Under the pieces are notes generated by a model. It ran no database searches. It saw nothing but the letters and a program-made list of their open reading frames with translations, and was not told the DNA's origin. A stretch of 64,000 bases of DNA from Riptortus pedestris (Eukaryota; Arthropoda; Insecta; Hemiptera; Alydidae), in the NCBI GenBank assembly GCA_019009955.1, contig CM032230.1:130314501-130378500 (forward strand). The letters are read 5' to 3'. Shown here piece by piece: positions 61,301 through 64,000 of the stretch. Position 1 is the first letter of the stretch, and each line of letters opens with the position of its first letter. Made by a program: the position numbers and the translations under genes.

Positions 61301-63665
61301 TGTGAGAGAATTCAAAGAGGACACAGATTCATCAACAAGTGAAATATTTGTATTATTAACATAACAATATAATCACTTTTCAAAAAAGTGAATAAAAAAT
61401 AGTGTCAGACATTATTGGCAGAAGACAAAAGATATGGAACAAGGTCTTGGTAGAAGTGGTTAGATAGTAGCTTACAAATAAACATTTTCATTTATCAATA
61501 AAATGTCAAATCTGCCCACAAGCTGTTGAGGTTTTATTATGTATAAAAAATATACAGCATTACATGGGCAGCCAAAATTAAGAAAAAGTCCATCACGTCA
61601 CCAAGGGGCTGCGTAAACTAAGATTTCCCACGTGAAGTTATACAATAGAGAAATCTCCATACGAGAGCCGAACAGTTACGGCAAATGGCCGAACTAGCTT
61701 TTGGCAGGAAATTCCATCATCCGTTATCGGCCCACAATTAATAAAAATGCAAATATCTTAGTTAATATTCTAGGTAGAGAATAAATGTATAGATCAATAT
61801 TTATAGTAAATTTAATTTGCAATAAGATTGGTTCTATACAATATTTCAATCCGACATGTGGTAACAGAGATATTTCAAATTTTCGAAAATCCCCCACTCC
61901 CACTGGTCTGATTTTAGCCATTAACGAACTTGTTCTGTCTTTTTGCATAAAACGTTTAAATATCGAGTTTGGTAACGATCAAACAAAAATTGCGACCGCT
62001 AGTGCATTAACAGACAAATATATATATAATTTTGAACGGACCTCATTTTCGTCATCTCCTGGGTAGGATCGATGGACATTTGAAGACATTTTTTGAAAAT
62101 CCCGTCATGAGCACGACCTCAATAGCTGATTTCCCGTAAGGGAAATCTGCTAAAAAAGATGGTTATTGTTGTAATAATGATTAAATATTAACTCACGGAA
62201 AGTAGGGAGGTTGAGTGAAGCATCGACTGACAGCTGGCTCTCACAAATGTCATTGTCTCCACAATCTTTCAGGAAAGTGGCATAAAACACCTTATCTGCT
62301 TGAACCTGATTGAGAATTGGGAACTGGCCCATTGAAGGCAGTGGATCACCAGGCATTGGCCTGTCAGGCTCCTTCTGAATAAGCTTGTAACTCAAACGCA
62401 TGGCAATAGCTGATTGAATATCTTTGGTTTCTTCCTATAATTTATAAAAAATATTAATAAGTAATCCAGAGACTAACAAAAAATAGTTTCATGCAACTAT
62501 ATAGTAAAAATTGTTAAATTGGATAGAAAATAAAAATTTTACCAAATTACAAAAGTTAAGTGATTAATTTCAGAAAATGTTTTCATTCTATCGGAGTATT
62601 AGCAGTTCTTGTAAATACTACTGTTGTCTTTGCATTTGCTCTACAGTAAGCACCCATTATGTATTTAGTATTAATCAATCAAAGTATTTGCCAACTCCCA
62701 ACTGGCTATGAACTCGTAGAGGTCTCTGGCAAAAAGGTTCCCCAAAAATAATTTTGGACTTCATCCATTTCAGCACATTTTCTTATAATATATATGTTTG
62801 GGGCTCAGGTTGGCCGTGGGAGTTAGGGCGTTGGTCCTAATCTCACGTGGTAGACCTAGAGTGGCAGGTTCGATTCCCGCCCTGAGCAGTAGAAATTTTT
62901 TAGTGACGGACTCACTAAATAAACTCCTTGAACTCACCCTGGCTAGAAAAGGGTGGTAACCTGTAGATAACCCGTCCCGATTAGCCTAGTAGCATAAAAT
63001 GGACGTAAATAATAATAAACAAATAATAATAATTATAATATATATATATATACATATAAAATTTGAACAACTTCGTTTTCATCATCTTCTAGGTAGGGTT
63101 GATGGGCATTAGAAGAAGTTTTTTGAAAATCATGTCATGAGCGCAATCTCAATAGCAGATTTCCCTAGAAGGAAATCTACTAAAACGAGACAATGAAATC
63201 TCAAAGCACAATTTAGAATAATCTTTACTTTTTTTAAAATTTATTTGTAGAAGTTAAATAAAGTTTGTATAAGAGTTAGATTGCTCCTCAGGAATCCATA
63301 TTTTGAGGCAATGTTTAACAAGAAAATAAAGATCTATTCCTTAACATATACCACACATCTCAATATACCACATTTCAATTAAACAGAAAACTATATTTTA
63401 CAAGATTACCTTAACGAAAACTGTATAATTTTGGCAATGCCTCAATGATGTTGAATCATTTAATGATGATCTATGTTGTTTCAACACAATTTCTTTCTGA
63501 AAGGTCGAAGGTCGATTAGTGCCTTGGTTTCCAATGAATACCCTTGGAACACGCCTATTAATGTCAGTTTGAAGAGTGCAATTGAGCCGCAATCCCTGGG
63601 AATCGAATACCATTTTTCTACCTTGAGTAATATCTTGAACTGATATGCAGGCTTCGAAAACAAAG
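50668..63665 (-). CDS. Integrin alpha chain (PS1/laminin-binding-like), C-terminal half
   Basis: Exons in order: 63665-63410, 62434-62197, 59661-59516, 58537-58293, 56824-56595, 54805-54612, 53505-53411, 51586-51451, 50886-50668 (stop). Phases fit at all eight junctions, giving about 585 residues. The first exon begins FVFEACISVQ, the start of the thigh domain just after the beta-propeller. Thigh and calf-type strands with paired cysteines follow (KDCGDNDICES, VNRQTCGTV, ECTLGNP). A polybasic RRRRREVE site lies in 54805-54612, then RLWNSTLVEDYP, a transmembrane helix and a GFFKR tail. An alpha chain pairs with a beta subunit at the plasma membrane to bind extracellular matrix. The TVDDYHDY tail end resembles the alpha6/alpha7 ...DDY end, so a mew (PS1)-type chain is most likely, though not proven. 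The propeller exons lie beyond base 64000. Confidence 0.93.
52218..53372 (+). mobile_element. Non-autonomous Helitron-like element, copy 2
   Basis: Same ends as copy 1 (TCTATATATA..., hairpin ...CCCGAGCGAAGCCGGG, CTAG) and inserted between A (52217) and T (53373). The middle holds three imperfect repeats of a block containing CGTATACCG...TATAGCGGAAGTG (52600-52960), so it differs from copy 1 by internal amplification. Lies in an integrin intron. Confidence 0.85.
53706..54245 (-). mobile_element. MITE-like element, full-length
   Basis: Reverse copy from CATCACGTAGTGGCTGGGCAAACTAAGCAGATTTCCCACGTG to GATTTCCCTTAAGGGAAATCTGC, both ends intact. In an integrin intron. Confidence 0.65.
54612..54805 (-). 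CDS. Integrin alpha exon with furin-like cleavage site
   Basis: Encodes AEEGGACDIKPGFVNPLGL, an Asn/Ser-rich linker, then LRRRRREVEMIV and ends RM before GTGAGT. The run of five arginines fits the proprotein convertase site that splits alpha3/6/7, alphaV and PS-type chains into heavy and light chains. The following exon opens with NCTEGTAKC, whose cysteines would hold the chains together. Confidence 0.9.
55080..55515 (-). mobile_element. MITE-like copy, left-truncated
   Basis: Reverse copy lacking the CACGTG end. Includes a (TA)n of about 55 bases at 55335-55389 and ends TTATCTTAAGGGAAATCTGC. Confidence 0.6.
55335..55389. repeat. (TA)n microsatellite in a MITE
   Basis: About 27 units at the internal site used by the other copies of the family. 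Confidence 0.95.
56910..57660 (-). repeat. Interspersed repeat, copy 2
   Basis: Reverse copy of the 46080-46640 repeat, longer at both ends and about 75-80% similar by eye. Its end near 57607-57660 merges with a SINE-like tail (AACCCATCCTGACTAGCC, GTGGACGTTAATAAATAAA). Lies in an integrin intron. Confidence 0.6.
58943..59170 (+). repeat. Diverged SINE copy
   Basis: GGGACTCCGGTTAGCAGTGTGAC head, B-box region AGTTCGACTCAC, body CCTGGCTAGAAAAGGATGG. About one in ten bases differs from the younger copies. In an integrin intron. Confidence 0.75.
60312..60772 (-). mobile_element. MITE-like copy
   Basis: Reverse copy from TGTCATGCAGGGGCTGCGCAAACTTAGCAGATTTC to GATTTTACTTAAAGGAAATCTG, diverged. Confidence 0.6.
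61037..61096. repeat. Near-perfect 60-bp palindrome with TTAA ends
   Basis: CCTTTCCTAGCGCAAAGCCACTA is followed directly by its reverse complement. Outside this 46-bp perfect core, TTTTAA and TTAAAA extend the match with one mismatch. A half-copy of the same word occurs at 17207-17240. Looks like two MITE termini joined without an interior. Confidence 0.85.
61590..62155 (-). mobile_element. MITE-like element, full-length
   Basis: From AAAGTCCATCACGTCACCAAGGGGCTGCGTAAACTAAGATTTCCCACGTG to GATTTCCCGTAAGGGAAATCTGC. One of the best copies. It ends 40 bases from the 3' border of integrin exon 62434-62197. Confidence 0.65.
62197..62434 (-). CDS. Integrin alpha exon: thigh/calf-1 region
   Basis: Begins EETKDIQSAIAMRLSYKL and contains PLPSMGQFPILNQ and FLKDCGDNDICESQLSV, a cysteine pair conserved at the thigh-calf border. 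The CGDNDIC form recalls the CGxDxxCxxxL motif of the genu region. Donor GTGAGT after TTTC. Confidence 0.9.
62799..63030 (+). repeat. SINE copy
   Basis: GGGGCTCAGGTTGGCCGTGGGAG head, B box GGTTCGATTCCCG, TAGATAACCCGTCCCGATTAGCC, AATAATAAT tail. Closest to the 3031 copy. In an integrin intron. Confidence 0.85.
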
Positions 63666-64000
63666 CTACACAAAATAAAAACTATTAAAAAAAAAAAAAT
63701 TAAATTTTAACAAAGTTATGGTAATATTTGGCAACAATTATGCCACAACATTAAATAGTAGATTATTATAAACAGACATTCTCTTTACAGTATAATGGCA
63801 AGGGTTACCAATAAAACTCCTTTTTTCCCCCACAGACATTAAAAATTTATAAGTATTTACTAAAATAAATTTGTCACATTTATCTAAGTACTGATTACTT
63901 ACAGTTATAAGGTGTTCGCACCTCTTACACACTTTTTGAAACTAGCCTTCCACACTGGGTAGGCCCTTGAAACTGAGACTCCCAAAGAAAGTTATATCAG

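Noticed and set aside
62799..62890. Possible tRNA gene from A/B-box-like sequence
   Set aside because: The same tRNA-like head recurs with a shared body and TAA tail at nine or more sites, so these are SINEs, not tRNA genes.
63720..64000. Possible further integrin exon at the right edge
   Set aside because: No frame matches the end of the beta-propeller and no convincing splice pair was found.

Overview
The window is a piece of an animal nuclear genome, most likely an insect. It is AT-rich, has introns of hundreds of bases to several kb with clean GT/AG junctions, and carries dense families of tRNA-derived SINEs, MITE-like repeats, Helitron-like elements and one Ty1/copia element. It also holds an integrated densovirus-like (insect parvovirus) sequence. 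A hemimetabolous insect such as a hemipteran is my guess from repeat load and densovirus type; nothing in the sequence proves it.

Three multi-exon host genes are present. (1) Plus strand, 4588-15276: the 3' two thirds of a polypeptide N-acetylgalactosaminyltransferase (Pgant/GALNT, best fit Pgant9-like), with the end of the catalytic domain and a three-repeat ricin lectin domain. Its first lectin repeat is encoded by two alternative, mutually homologous exons (8705-8815 and 9033-9137). (2) Minus strand, 40312-17887: a complete gene of 14 coding exons for a protein of about 1734 residues that I do not recognise. A 3.7-kb first exon encodes a charged region, and the C-terminus has a paired CxxC motif. 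Genes 1 and 2 are tail to tail. (3) Minus strand, 63665-50668: the C-terminal half of an integrin alpha chain (thigh to calf domains, furin-like site, transmembrane helix, GFFKR tail). Its N-terminal exons lie beyond the right edge.

Between genes 2 and 3 (42.7-45.65 kb) lies a decayed densovirus-like insertion. It has a truncated minus-strand NS1 helicase ORF, a convergent plus-strand capsid ORF broken by a frameshift, and a VP1-specific-like ORF on the strand opposite to the capsid core, which implies a rearrangement. Intron 5 of gene 2 (the intron between coding exons 5 and 6) holds a young copia element (27779-30720) with 172-bp LTRs and a 5-bp target duplication. Its reverse transcriptase/RNase H region has been replaced by Lys/Glu-coding low-complexity DNA.

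The remaining sequence is introns and intergenic DNA filled with repeats: at least nine SINE copies, about ten copies of one MITE-like family with GCAGATTTCCC termini, two Helitron-like elements, a fold-back element, a 262-bp tandem duplication, a 27-bp minisatellite, a near-perfect 60-bp palindrome and several microsatellites. The three host genes show no evident functional link. All exon borders were read by eye from splice sites, reading phase and family similarity; no transcript data were available.
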